Below, one piece after another: positions 43,214 to 51,933 of a stretch of 64,000 nucleotides of DNA. The position numbers and the translations under genes are program-made. The notes beneath the pieces were generated by a model, which saw nothing but the letters and a program-made list of their open reading frames with translations, had not been told where the DNA came from and ran no database searches. This DNA comes from Candidatus Saccharimonadota bacterium (GTDB taxonomy: Bacteria; Patescibacteriota; Saccharimonadia; Saccharimonadales; Saccharimonadaceae), in contig JAFWIF010000035.1 in NCBI GenBank assembly GCA_017514975.1, forward strand, positions 160,797 through 224,796, read 5' to 3'. Position 1 is the first letter of the stretch; each line of letters starts with the position of its first letter.

Positions 43214-45578
43214 CCCTAACGCAACACATCATGAGGGTGTGAACACAAGCGAGGATTTTTCGGCCGAGGGGGTTTCTTGGACTAATCCTGGCAAATTTCC
43301 TGCTTTTATGTCGGGCGTCAATAACGTCGAAACTGAAACTGGAGTAGAGCAGCCATCGAGTGCGAAAGAGGCTAGTCTTGAAATAATACGTTCCGCTAAT
43401 CAAGATGTAGAAAACACGCTACTACCGGAATATGTAGAGAGTAGTTTGTTTGACAGACTAGGCACAAAAAACCTTGATATCACGGCTATAAGACCAGTGC
43501 AGGAACAATTATGTAGTATTCCAGAACAATCGCAAGAGTTATTTCTATCAATAATAGATGGCTTTGATAGAGATGATAATTGGAGGCCATATTTTACGGC
43601 CGTCCTCAATAATTTTACAAATGGTAAATTTGCTGCTTTAATCGAATCCGCTAGTAATGCTAAAGAGGTTGACCTATCCACACTTAGTCGCGTAATGGCT
43701 CACAAGGATAATTATTTAGACATTACTGACGTATCGGAATTGCAGAATATAGATAGCATTATTGATAATAAGATTGTAGCTTCGGCAGAACAGGGAGATT
43801 TAAAAGGCTGGCAAAACTTCTCCCTTTTGAAGAAGTTTAACTTATCATTAGACGAGTCTAAAATTTTAGTGCAGAAGTATGCATATAGAATAGAAGATGT
43901 CGAAGTGCAAGAATATGGCGATATGAAAAACTTTTTAGATAGTTTGAAGCAAATTATATCTGCTGAGAATCCGGAAGAATTTAGAGATTTGCTTGCCGTA
44001 GCTCCAAATCTCAGCATTCAAGATTATCCAGATTTCCAAATCGAGGCACAACGTATGTGTGCTGAGAGTTTTAACCAGGACCTATTTAGCGTAGCCGACA
44101 AGGAATTCATAGAGGAAGACGGCGTTAGGGTTATAAATGCTGGAACTGATTTTAAGATGATAGTGCGTTCAGACGGGGCTTTTTCAGAACGACCTGAACA
44201 GACTGGCGATAGTAATTATTCAAAAAAATGGAATAGACCTTCTAGGTCTAATACTAGTTTTTCTACTTCGCTTATCGCAAGCAACCACCTACTCTACTGG
44301 GGATTGTCTGAGTACTCGGAAAATTCGCCAACTATTACCTATGGATTCTCTGGCTTAGATGATGACGCGATTGTTGAAAATGCCATGGGCGATGATGCTA
44401 CAATCCATAGGAGAAAACGTACACTAGATACGAGCAGTTATGGTGATTTTAGAGATATTAATCCAACAACCTTTGATGGTTGCGGACAACGTTTTATGAC
44501 GTTTGAAAATATTATGGACGATAGTAGTCGGGCTCTCCATACTGAAACTGTAATGTCTAGATTTTATAAGGATGAAAATGATGAAGAACAGCGTAGGCAA
44601 CCAAGCTATGTAGTTTATGTAAAAACTGGCGATAATTACAGAGAAGACGCACAATACGAAGAAACTAAAAAGGCTGCTCGCGACTTTAATATACCTGTTG
44701 TCGTAATTGACATGGAGCAAGTTCTAGCTCACGAGCGAGCAAAAGTTGACTCGATGAGAGAAGATTTAAAACAGAACTGGTCTCTAGAAGAAGCGGTTGC
44801 AGTCATTCAATCTTATTCGAACAATGCGATAAAACAATTACGAAGTGGACCGAGCGAACTTGTATCTAGATATTTTCCAGACGAAATAAATGGAAAAAGT
44901 GTTATGGAGGATTTTATTTCCGAACAACTCGCTAATGCACTCTCTACCGAACGGCAGTCGCTGTTTGATGAATTAATGGTCTTAAATGCTAAAAAACGCA
45001 TAGTTTCGGATATCTTTATGGCAAAGTTAGAACACGCTAACCCTGATATAACTGCCAATCTTAAAAAATACGGAAATGAGATTTATGGTATTACAATTAA
45101 TGACCAGTCTAAAGAAGTTTCTTATGGTTTCAGAAGAGCTAAAGGCTGCATAGCAATCTGTGAAGAAAACGGCTTAGGTTTGACGGATGAGCTACTGGCC
45201 AAGCATGGTCCGAATGAATTGAGGAAGGCTATCAAAGCATGTAAAGATGCCGGAGTAGCCCCAAGTGAAGAACTTGCACTTATCCAACCATACGAACTTG
45301 AAAGGGTGACGAGTCTTTGTCAGGAAAACAATATAAAACCGACTCCGGGATTATTAAAACAACAACCATTTAAACTCGAATGCAAAATTACCAAATGTAG
45401 GAATGGCAGACTCCCAATAGAAGCCTCTATCTTGGAGAAATCTGATGAAGAAATAGACAAAATGGTTTCGACAACAATGGTAGAAAGCCGGCCTACTACT
45501 GGCACGAAAGAAGAAAATGGCTTTGAGGATTTTTCTGCAGATAGATGGAGCGACAGTTCTTGGGATGATTGGGCGTAA
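43206..45578 (+). CDS. Large unknown island protein with STS domain and 26-residue repeats, 790 aa
   Basis: Unknown family. N-terminal motif FSAEGVSWTNPGKFPAF (about 18-34) is shared with the protein at 41280. A helical region (about 50-300) is followed by the shared domain (about 304-505; TDFKMIVRSDGAF, SFSTSLIAS with S353-T354-S355, FSGLDDDAIV, HTETVMSRF, PSYVVYVKTGD, NIPVVVIDME). The region 646-749 is four exact-length 26-residue repeats (pattern C...G...P..LL...P.E). The tail is acidic (DRWSDSSWDDWA). No signal peptide. Size and modular layout suggest an effector or toxin-like protein; unproven. Confidence 0.78.
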   Translation: MNNPNATHHEGVNTSEDFSAEGVSWTNPGKFPAFMSGVNNVETETGVEQPSSAKEASLEIIRSANQDVENTLLPEYVESSLFDRLGTKNLDITAIRPVQEQLCSIPEQSQELFLSIIDGFDRDDNWRPYFTAVLNNFTNGKFAALIESASNAKEVDLSTLSRVMAHKDNYLDITDVSELQNIDSIIDNKIVASAEQGDLKGWQNFSLLKKFNLSLDESKILVQKYAYRIEDVEVQEYGDMKNFLDSLKQIISAENPEEFRDLLAVAPNLSIQDYPDFQIEAQRMCAESFNQDLFSVADKEFIEEDGVRVINAGTDFKMIVRSDGAFSERPEQTGDSNYSKKWNRPSRSNTSFSTSLIASNHLLYWGLSEYSENSPTITYGFSGLDDDAIVENAMGDDATIHRRKRTLDTSSYGDFRDINPTTFDGCGQRFMTFENIMDDSSRALHTETVMSRFYKDENDEEQRRQPSYVVYVKTGDNYREDAQYEETKKAARDFNIPVVVIDMEQVLAHERAKVDSMREDLKQNWSLEEAVAVIQSYSNNAIKQLRSGPSELVSRYFPDEINGKSVMEDFISEQLANALSTERQSLFDELMVLNAKKRIVSDIFMAKLEHANPDITANLKKYGNEIYGITINDQSKEVSYGFRRAKGCIAICEENGLGLTDELLAKHGPNELRKAIKACKDAGVAPSEELALIQPYELERVTSLCQENNIKPTPGLLKQQPFKLECKITKCRNGRLPIEASILEKSDEEIDKMVSTTMVESRPTTGTKEENGFEDFSADRWSDSSWDDWA

Positions 45579-45581
45579 GCG

Positions 45582-45841
45582 TTGACATATCGGGCAGCTG
45601 AAACAGCGGGTGAACGCAGGGCGATTCTACAAGCCATTGGATTCGTAGCAAAGCTAGTAGAACGCAAAGTCGATACATATAAAAATGGAAGGGATTTAAC
45701 CAAGAAATTTATAGAGGTCAAGCCGTATCCATGGCTCGAAAAATTGGCAAAAATGCTAAAAAAATTGCCCCAGAAATCGACAAGGGATTTAACCGCGATT
45801 TACAGGGGGAAAACGACCGAAAAAGTGCCCTATATTCGGAA
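45582..45841 (+). pseudogene. Possible serine-recombinase C-terminal remnant next to tRNA-Ala
   Basis: Starts with TTG, in the same frame as the 790-aa gene and directly after its stop. YRAAETAGERRAILQAIGFVAKLVERKV and the following Lys/Pro-rich stretch resemble the tails of CPR serine recombinases (R..IL..IG.n..l...kv). The frame continues antisense through tRNA-Ala to 45899, giving the familiar ETRTHDLL artefact. Weak evidence; may be non-coding. Confidence 0.3.
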
Positions 45842-45918
45842 TGGTGGAGCATATGAGACTCGAACTCATGACCTTCTCAATGCCATTGAGACGCTCTAGC
45901 CAACTGAGCTAATGCCCC
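45842..45918 (-). tRNA. tRNA-Ala (anticodon GGC)
   Basis: Minus strand: acceptor GGGGCAT/ATGCTCC, D-arm GCTCAGTTGGCTAGAGC, anticodon loop ATGGCAT in stem TCTCA/TGAGA, T-arm with TTCGAGT, encoded ACCA (45842-45845). Its 3' end faces the island to the left, the usual orientation for integration next to a tRNA. Confidence 0.95.
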
Positions 45919-45979
45919 GTGCCATAATTATATCAGAAAAACTCCAAGGCTCAAAATCAATGATATATTATTAAGAAGT

Positions 45980-46669
45980 ATGATAAACTCACGCCATCAA
46001 CTTAAGCCTTCGCCACGCACCGCACCATCATCAGTGTCAAACGAAATTTCGACTTGGCACACTCTCGCCTCGCTCGACGACCTTCCAAAAGATCTTTCTG
46101 TTGCTCAAGTCCACACACTTCTTTTTAGTCAAGAAGGCTACCTCATGCTTCGCGAAAAAAACAATAAGCCACTCATCACTACTGGTGGACACGTCGAACC
46201 AAGCGACGACAATCCCGTCTCCGCACTCATTCGCGAAGTAAACGAGGAGTTAAATTGCGACCTAGATCCTGCTACTATTTTACCGCTCGGCTACTATCAC
46301 GTTACTCACACTTCAGCACCCGGCTATCGCCATTGGCACGACAAAACACCATTCGCTCGCCTACGCTTTGTTGCAAAAATCTCCAAAATCAACCCTGCAC
46401 GCCCCGATCCCGCACAGCCACAGTTGCATATTTTTGGTCGCAAGCTCATCGACCCACGCAAAGTCCTCGCATTATACGACGACGATTATCTCAACTACGC
46501 CTCGCTTCTTTTACCGCTCGCAATTCAAACCGCCATTAGCCATCACCTCATCGCAGCCACCTCACACCTCGCCGACGATCCTTTCGATGCTTTGCCCGTT
46601 CTCGACCCACCATCGCTCGTAATCAACCAAGAAACAATCACCAAAAATAAGGAGAAATCTCTACTATGA
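45980..46669 (+). CDS. Nudix hydrolase domain protein, 229 aa
   Basis: VHTLLFSQEGYLMLREKNNKPLITTGGHVEPSDDNPVSALIREVNEELN (in pieces) contains the Nudix box with REVNEELN, slightly stretched relative to the consensus (GGHVEPSDD). The rest (RHWHDKTPFARLRFVAKI) is compatible with a Nudix beta-sandwich; the C-terminal ~60 residues are variable. Substrate unknown. The last bases overlap the methyltransferase start (ATGA). Confidence 0.8.
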   Translation: MINSRHQLKPSPRTAPSSVSNEISTWHTLASLDDLPKDLSVAQVHTLLFSQEGYLMLREKNNKPLITTGGHVEPSDDNPVSALIREVNEELNCDLDPATILPLGYYHVTHTSAPGYRHWHDKTPFARLRFVAKISKINPARPDPAQPQLHIFGRKLIDPRKVLALYDDDYLNYASLLLPLAIQTAISHHLIAATSHLADDPFDALPVLDPPSLVINQETITKNKEKSLL

Positions 46670-47220
46670 ACGCCTTTCTCATTGTCTTTCTCATTTTCAT
46701 CGCAATTATTCTTATTCTAGTCGGACTCTTTTTGATTACCGGCCTCGGCGGCTCGCCTTACGTCCCAACCGAACGCAAGGATCTCGAAGAAGTCTTCACC
46801 AAACTTTGCCCGCTCAAAAAAACTGATCTCCTGATCGACCTCGGCGCTGGCGACGGCATAATTCTCGAAGCCGCCGCAAGACATGGCGCCCGAGCAATCG
46901 GTATCGAAATCAATCCCGTCCTCGTTTTTCTCACGAATCGTCGCCTTTTCCGCACGCTAAAAAACCGCCGCGCAACTATGAAGTGCCACGATATCTACCA
47001 GTATAAATTTCCTCAAGAAACCACCGTCGTTTATGCCTATCTCAGTGATTTTATGATGCCAAAGGCTTTTGCTCACGCCCAAGATGAAGCCGATCGTCTC
47101 GGCAAACCTTTAAAATTCATCGCTAACGCATTCTACCTCAAGAACCACGACGCCGTTAAGCAAGTTGGCCAATATTACCTCTACGAACTCAAGCCAAAGA
47201 CAGGCTCTAAAACCTCATGA
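46666..47220 (+). CDS. Membrane-anchored class I SAM-dependent methyltransferase
   Basis: N-terminal membrane helix (FLIVFLIFIAIILILVGLFLI, about 4-24) followed by a Rossmann methyltransferase: DLLIDLGAGDGIILEAAARHGARAIGIEIN (in pieces) holds motif I and the acidic SAM-ribose residue; YAYLSDFMMPK may be the catalytic region. 184 residues. Target unknown; the anchor suggests a lipid, quinone or membrane protein substrate. Coupled by 4-base overlaps to the genes on both sides. Confidence 0.85.
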   Translation: MNAFLIVFLIFIAIILILVGLFLITGLGGSPYVPTERKDLEEVFTKLCPLKKTDLLIDLGAGDGIILEAAARHGARAIGIEINPVLVFLTNRRLFRTLKNRRATMKCHDIYQYKFPQETTVVYAYLSDFMMPKAFAHAQDEADRLGKPLKFIANAFYLKNHDAVKQVGQYYLYELKPKTGSKTS

Positions 47221-48962
47221 AGTCCCTGCGATTAAAATCTTTTTTCCGCTCTCCGTCTCGCCCCCTCCTCTTGTTTAGTGCGTATTTTATCCTTATTCTC
47301 ATCACATTCCACGGTCTTCTCCATCAGAACCTCATCTGCGACAATGTTTCACGTATGGATTTTTATGAATCCACCAACCTAGGCAGTTTTTTCCTCGAGG
47401 GAGCTACTGCCGCAAATGGTCGCCTCGGCAACCTCACTTTCTTCCTTCTTCATCGTCCGCTCGCCTCGCTTGGCATTACTTACACCAACCATCAATGGCT
47501 TTTTTATCTTATCGATTTCGCCGTCCTCGCACTCTCCCTCACTATCCTTTTCCGTATTTTCACGAAAAACCTTTCGCCTCAGCTTTCCTCTCGTAAAGCA
47601 TCTTTATTTATTTTTCTCGCGCTCGGCCTTCTAGTAATCAATCCTTTTATGGTCGAATCGCTCGCCTTTATGCTACCTAGCCACCCTCAAGCCTTGTTAT
47701 GTGTTGCGCTAGCGCTATATTTCCTTACCAAATCACCCCTACTCAAGCCGCCTCACTCCAAACCGCCCCACCATACCATTCGCAATTATCTTCTCTCCGC
47801 GCTCTTTTTAACCGGCGCCGTCCTCACTTACCAAAACTATTACATTCATTTCATCATTCTCTCGTCACTCCTCATCGTCCTTGCGCAGAACAACGCCAAA
47901 GCCAACAACGTCCTTGCGCAAAACAGCGCCAGAGCCAACAACGCCAAAGCTACCCGACCCGCCTCCGCCACAACCAAAGCCACGCCTACCTTTTACTCGC
48001 GCATTAGACAAAACTATTTACGCCCCCTCGTCAAACCGCTTTCGCTCGTTTTTATTAGCCTCCTCATTTGGCTCGCCGCTACTTTTATGTATCGTATTTT
48101 TAATAATACCGCCGACGCCAAAACGCTCAATTTCACCCTCTCGCTTCCAACCCTTTTCTCACGCTTCGCTTCCGCCACACGCCTTACGCTCCACGACCTC
48201 GCCAACGGCTACGGCCTCTATTTCATCTCGCCTATCTTGCTCGTCTCTTTCGCATTGCTCGCCCTTCCGTTTGCTTTTACCTTTATAAAACAGCGCCGCT
48301 TCAAACACTTTTTTCTCTACGGCTTTACTGTCCTCGCTACCTTCTCATTGCTCTATCTCCACAGCATCAGCTCCGACGGCTTTTATCTCGCCCCTCGCAT
48401 CCTATTACCATTTTTCGCACTACTTACCGCTTTGTTGCTCGCTAATTATACGCGGCTACCAAGATTACAACTTCCACTCAGTCTCTTTCTCGCCATTTTC
48501 ACCATCGCCAATATTCTCGCCACGACCACAACCGTTACCGATCTCAATATTACCAACCGCATCGAGCTCGCCGAACTTTCCGCCATCCTCACCACAATCA
48601 AAAACCACGAATCAACCACCAATTCAAAAATCGACACAATCGTCATATACTCAACTGGCCAACTTGGCGAAATAACTTTCGATCATGCCCATCTCGCCCA
48701 CAAGAATGGCTTCAAGAGCTCACATTTCCTCACCGCCACCCCTTGGTCAGACGTCGCCGCTCTCGAATTTCTTTCACGCCACCCCGAACTTCTATCGCCC
48801 AACACCGTAACGTCCAGTCCACCGCGCTCTTTCACGCGCCAAGACCCCACCACCCCAATTGAAACAGTTTTTCCAAATTTTCATCTCACTCAGCTCACTC
48901 GTTTTCTCCCAGAAGAACGCTTAAAATTTGACCAAAACACACTTTATTGGGTAACATATTAA
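47217..48962 (+). CDS. Polytopic membrane protein, glucosyltransferase (Gtr)-like
   Basis: 581 residues with about 10-12 membrane helices (LLLFSAYFILILITFHGLL; FLALGLLVINPFMVESL; FTLSLPTLFSRF). The early extracytoplasmic loop with NVSRMDFYES and ANGRLGN resembles the Gtr-type (phage O-antigen glucosylation) family. A low-complexity stretch near residues 222-260 has the repeats LAQN(N/S)A(K/R)ANN (nucleotides about 47878-47945). It shares an operon with the Nudix and methyltransferase genes. Function unproven. Confidence 0.65.
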   Translation: MKSLRLKSFFRSPSRPLLLFSAYFILILITFHGLLHQNLICDNVSRMDFYESTNLGSFFLEGATAANGRLGNLTFFLLHRPLASLGITYTNHQWLFYLIDFAVLALSLTILFRIFTKNLSPQLSSRKASLFIFLALGLLVINPFMVESLAFMLPSHPQALLCVALALYFLTKSPLLKPPHSKPPHHTIRNYLLSALFLTGAVLTYQNYYIHFIILSSLLIVLAQNNAKANNVLAQNSARANNAKATRPASATTKATPTFYSRIRQNYLRPLVKPLSLVFISLLIWLAATFMYRIFNNTADAKTLNFTLSLPTLFSRFASATRLTLHDLANGYGLYFISPILLVSFALLALPFAFTFIKQRRFKHFFLYGFTVLATFSLLYLHSISSDGFYLAPRILLPFFALLTALLLANYTRLPRLQLPLSLFLAIFTIANILATTTTVTDLNITNRIELAELSAILTTIKNHESTTNSKIDTIVIYSTGQLGEITFDHAHLAHKNGFKSSHFLTATPWSDVAALEFLSRHPELLSPNTVTSSPPRSFTRQDPTTPIETVFPNFHLTQLTRFLPEERLKFDQNTLYWVTY

Positions 48963-48981
48963 CCAGAAGGGAAGTCGTCCA

Positions 48982-49004
48982 AAAAGATAGTCTTGCTATC
49001 TTTT
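48982..49004 (+). terminator. Weak hairpin terminator
   Basis: AAAAGATAG (48982-48990), loop TCTTG, CTATCTTTT (48996-49004). Confidence 0.5.
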
Positions 49005-49058
49005 ATCGCTATATTCCGCTCAACCGCCCACAAATCCCGCAAAAAACGCTCACTTCTC

Positions 49059-49087
49059 TTGACTTTTGCAACAAACTATGATATAAT
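49059..49087 (+). promoter_or_regulatory. Promoter of trpS
   Basis: TTGACT (49059-49064), 17-bp spacer, TATAAT (49082-49087). AAAGGAT lies 14 bases before the ATG, a normal leadered unit in contrast to many neighbours. Confidence 0.85.
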
Positions 49088-49106
49088 GAAAGGATAGATC
49101 TGCTTT

Positions 49107-50168
49107 ATGCAAACCATCTTAACCGGCATCCGCGCCAACGAAGAACCAACGCTCGGTAATTTCCTCGGCGCCTATCTCCCAACGATTCGTCTCGCCAAGG
49201 AACACGCCGCCGATAGCCATATCAATATGTTTATTCCTGATCTTCATTCTTTCACGACGCCTATCGACCACTCGAAACTCTATTCACAAATTATCAAAGG
49301 CGTAAAATATTATCTTGCCGCCGGCCTCGACGCTACGCAACCAAATATTCATATCTACCGCCAATCACGCGTTTCGGCTCATAGTGAAATGTGCTGGATT
49401 CTCGATTGCTTCACTTATTTCGGCGAAGCTTCCCGTATGACTCAGTTTAAAGAGAAATCCGCCGAGCACGCCGACGCAATCACGGTCGGGCTATTTAATT
49501 ATCCCGTTCTCATGGCGGCCGATATTCTCCTCTATGATGCAAAATATATTCCGCTCGGCGAAGACCAATTCCAACATCTCGAGCTCGCTCGCAATATCGC
49601 CATTCGTATGAACAACAAGTTCGATCAAGCCCTCTTTACAATCCCCGCGCCCGAAAAGGAACAGATCAAGTTTATGCACCTCGAGCAAGGCCTCCGTATT
49701 CGCTCACTCACCGAACCATCAAAAAAGATGAGCAAAAGTAGCGAAAATGCCAAGTCAAAAATCTCCCTCAACGACGACCCCGCCCAAGCCGCCAAAAAAA
49801 TTATGTCCGCCACCACTGACAGCGTCGGCGTTATCAAGTTTGACATGGTCAACCAACCAGGCATCAGCAACCTCCTCCAAATCGAGGCTCTTCTCAATGA
49901 CCGCCCTCTCCAAGACCTTATTGCCGATTGGGCAGGGCAAAGCAGTTATGGCGATTTAAAGCGCAAAGTTGCCGATTCTGTCCAATCATTCTTGTCACTT
50001 TTCCAAGAAAAAGTCTCCCAAATCACCGATGCCGAAGTCGAAGCAATCCTCAAGCAAGGCGAATCATACGCCAATCACGCCGCCAATCAAAAGCTTCACC
50101 ACGTTCAGCGCGCTCTCGGCCTCCGTCCGTCCGACTCGCAAACTTCCCCCACCCAACCGGAGCACTAG
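49107..50168 (+). CDS. trpS: Tryptophan-tRNA ligase
   Basis: Class I aminoacyl-tRNA synthetase. TGIRANEEPTLGNFLGAY carries the HIGH-equivalent (TLGN), FIPDLHSFT, YPVLMAADILLYDAKYIPLGEDQFQHLEL (in pieces) and KKMSKSSENA the KMSKS loop. 353 residues, normal. First gene of an operon with the pseudouridine synthase (3-base gap) and the delta'-like gene. Confidence 0.96.
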   Translation: MQTILTGIRANEEPTLGNFLGAYLPTIRLAKEHAADSHINMFIPDLHSFTTPIDHSKLYSQIIKGVKYYLAAGLDATQPNIHIYRQSRVSAHSEMCWILDCFTYFGEASRMTQFKEKSAEHADAITVGLFNYPVLMAADILLYDAKYIPLGEDQFQHLELARNIAIRMNNKFDQALFTIPAPEKEQIKFMHLEQGLRIRSLTEPSKKMSKSSENAKSKISLNDDPAQAAKKIMSATTDSVGVIKFDMVNQPGISNLLQIEALLNDRPLQDLIADWAGQSSYGDLKRKVADSVQSFLSLFQEKVSQITDAEVEAILKQGESYANHAANQKLHHVQRALGLRPSDSQTSPTQPEH

Positions 50169-50170
50169 CG

Positions 50171-51151
50171 ATGGCCAAGAAATTCAGTAAGCCAAATCTT
50201 TCGCGCCAAATCAATGGCGATCTCCCCACCAACCATAGCGCCGATGACTACGACGATTCCTCTATCACCCCGCAACTTTCTCGCCTCGATAAAGCCCTCG
50301 CCGAGCTTTACCCAGAGTATAGCCGCGCTACCCTCCAAAAATTCATCAAAAACGGCCAGGTTACTCTCGATGGCGCCGTAGTATTGTCCCCAAAACAACT
50401 TATCAATCCCGACACGACAACAATTCACCTCGACCAACACACATCGCTTAGCACACCATGTCCACCAATTCTTTATGAAGATACCAATGTATTAGTTCTC
50501 AATAAACCGACCGGTCTCTTGTCCGTCTGCAAAGGCGACGCCACCCCCGAACCCAGCCTCGAAGATTTCGGCCTCATCGTCCACCGCCTCGACCGCGACA
50601 CTTCCGGCGTCATTATTCTCGCCAAAAACCCCGAAACCGCCAGCCTCCTCCAAAAACAATTTCAACAACGCAAAACCCACAAGACCTACTACGCAATCGT
50701 TTTTGGCCGCCCAGCCGAGCCGCACGCTATTATCAATGTTCCTCTCGCGCGCAACCTCAAGCGCCCAACCACCTTTATGCCGAGTCGCGAAGGGCGCGAA
50801 GCGCTTACTGAGTATCGCGTTCTCGAAACGGTTACCATTCCTCGCGATTTAGCCCATCATCACGAGGAGCAAAGCTTCTCGCTCGTCGAACTCAAGCCAA
50901 AAACCGGCCGCACCCATCAATTACGCATCCATCTCGCCCATCTCGGCACTCCTATCGTCGGCGACCCTGTCTATGGCGACCAAAAACTCGAAAAGCTCTT
51001 TCCTGCTTCGCGCATGTTCCTCCATGCAGCCGCTCTCGAAATTACCATTCCAACCAGCCAACGTCAAAACTTTGTCGCTCCGCTCCCCGACGCATTTCTC
51101 CACCCTTTTGATTATCTAGCCTTTCATTCCCCTCAGACGGAGCAATCATAA
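50171..51151 (+). CDS. RluA-family pseudouridine synthase with S4 domain
   Basis: Isomerises uridine in RNA. N-terminal S4 RNA-binding domain (RLDKALAELYPEYSRATLQKFIKNGQVTLDGAVV in pieces, about 39-75), then the catalytic VHRLDRDTSGVIILAKN with the catalytic Asp in HRLDRDT. TGRTHQLRIHLAHLGTPIVGDPVYG (in pieces) also fits. RluC/RluD type; target site not identifiable. The frame is open upstream to 49928 inside trpS; ATG 50171, three bases after the trpS stop, is the real start. Confidence 0.92.
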   Translation: MAKKFSKPNLSRQINGDLPTNHSADDYDDSSITPQLSRLDKALAELYPEYSRATLQKFIKNGQVTLDGAVVLSPKQLINPDTTTIHLDQHTSLSTPCPPILYEDTNVLVLNKPTGLLSVCKGDATPEPSLEDFGLIVHRLDRDTSGVIILAKNPETASLLQKQFQQRKTHKTYYAIVFGRPAEPHAIINVPLARNLKRPTTFMPSREGREALTEYRVLETVTIPRDLAHHHEEQSFSLVELKPKTGRTHQLRIHLAHLGTPIVGDPVYGDQKLEKLFPASRMFLHAAALEITIPTSQRQNFVAPLPDAFLHPFDYLAFHSPQTEQS

Positions 51152-51867
51152 TGCGCTTTGACGATCTTTCGCAACTACCCATCCTTGCAAAACGCACCGG
51201 TTTCACGATTTTTGAATTACCTCAACCAATCGATTTTGCCACTATCTTGCCACAGGCTTATCGCATCACGCCAAATGACAAAAATCACATCCTCAAGGAA
51301 GACATCGATACGCTCATCGACCTCACGAAAACCAAACAGGCTACTGATTTTTTCTGCGTCGTCGAATACGCCGAAACACTCAATCCAAACTCTGCTGCCG
51401 CCGCCCTCAAACTTCTCGAAGAACCAAAGTCTAACGTTCATCTCGTTTTCCTCGTACGCCACTCTAATCAACTAATACCAACTATTCTTTCGCGCGCACA
51501 ACTTTATACTTATACCGCAACAGACCCCGCGTCAATCCCGCCATCAGGCGATTCGATCCTTGTCGATCTCGCCAAACAATATCTCTCTGCAACGCCGCGA
51601 GATTTACCATCTATCGTCACCACTCTTACAAAAACCAAACTCCCCAAAAAAACCTCCGCAACACAAACCTTGCAATCCGCATCCGACGACAACGCCCGCC
51701 AAGTCGCCCTCGCCGTCGTCGACCTCACCATCACCATTGCCACGCAAAGCTATCTAAAAACCGGCGACCAGCGCTTCATTAGCAAACTTACAAAACTCCT
51801 CAAGACCTACGACGCCCTCAGCAAAAACGGCAACGTCAAACTCCAACTAATCGCCAATATGCTCTAG
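51151..51867 (+). CDS. holB: DNA polymerase III subunit delta'-like protein
   Basis: Clamp-loader-related AAA+ protein without a Walker A, as expected for delta'. NSAAAALKLLEEPKSNVHLVFLVRHSNQLIPTILSRAQ (in pieces) is the characteristic delta' stretch. The N-terminal ATPase lobe is short and the C-terminal helical domain shortened: 238 residues against about 330 in E. coli. It partners DnaX (also in this window) in loading the beta clamp. Starts on the last base of the previous stop. Confidence 0.8.
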   Translation: MRFDDLSQLPILAKRTGFTIFELPQPIDFATILPQAYRITPNDKNHILKEDIDTLIDLTKTKQATDFFCVVEYAETLNPNSAAAALKLLEEPKSNVHLVFLVRHSNQLIPTILSRAQLYTYTATDPASIPPSGDSILVDLAKQYLSATPRDLPSIVTTLTKTKLPKKTSATQTLQSASDDNARQVALAVVDLTITIATQSYLKTGDQRFISKLTKLLKTYDALSKNGNVKLQLIANML

Positions 51868-51918
51868 TACGCCTGTCTCTCCGTCGCCTCAGTCCCATTT
51901 CAAGCCAAACGCAATACG

Positions 51919-51927
51919 TGTTATAAT
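51919..51927 (+). promoter_or_regulatory. Extended -10 of the TPR gene (leaderless)
   Basis: TGT-TATAAT ends seven bases before ATG 51934; no SD. Confidence 0.65.
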
Positions 51928-51933
51928 ACCTAT

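Noticed and set aside
45582..45899. 105-aa protein running through tRNA-Ala
   Set aside because: The C-terminal part is antisense tRNA (ETRTHDLL); only the first ~85 residues could be a recombinase remnant, reported as a low-confidence pseudogene.
49928..50170. Open frame extending the pseudouridine synthase upstream
   Set aside because: It lies inside trpS in another frame; the real start is ATG 50171 just after the trpS stop.
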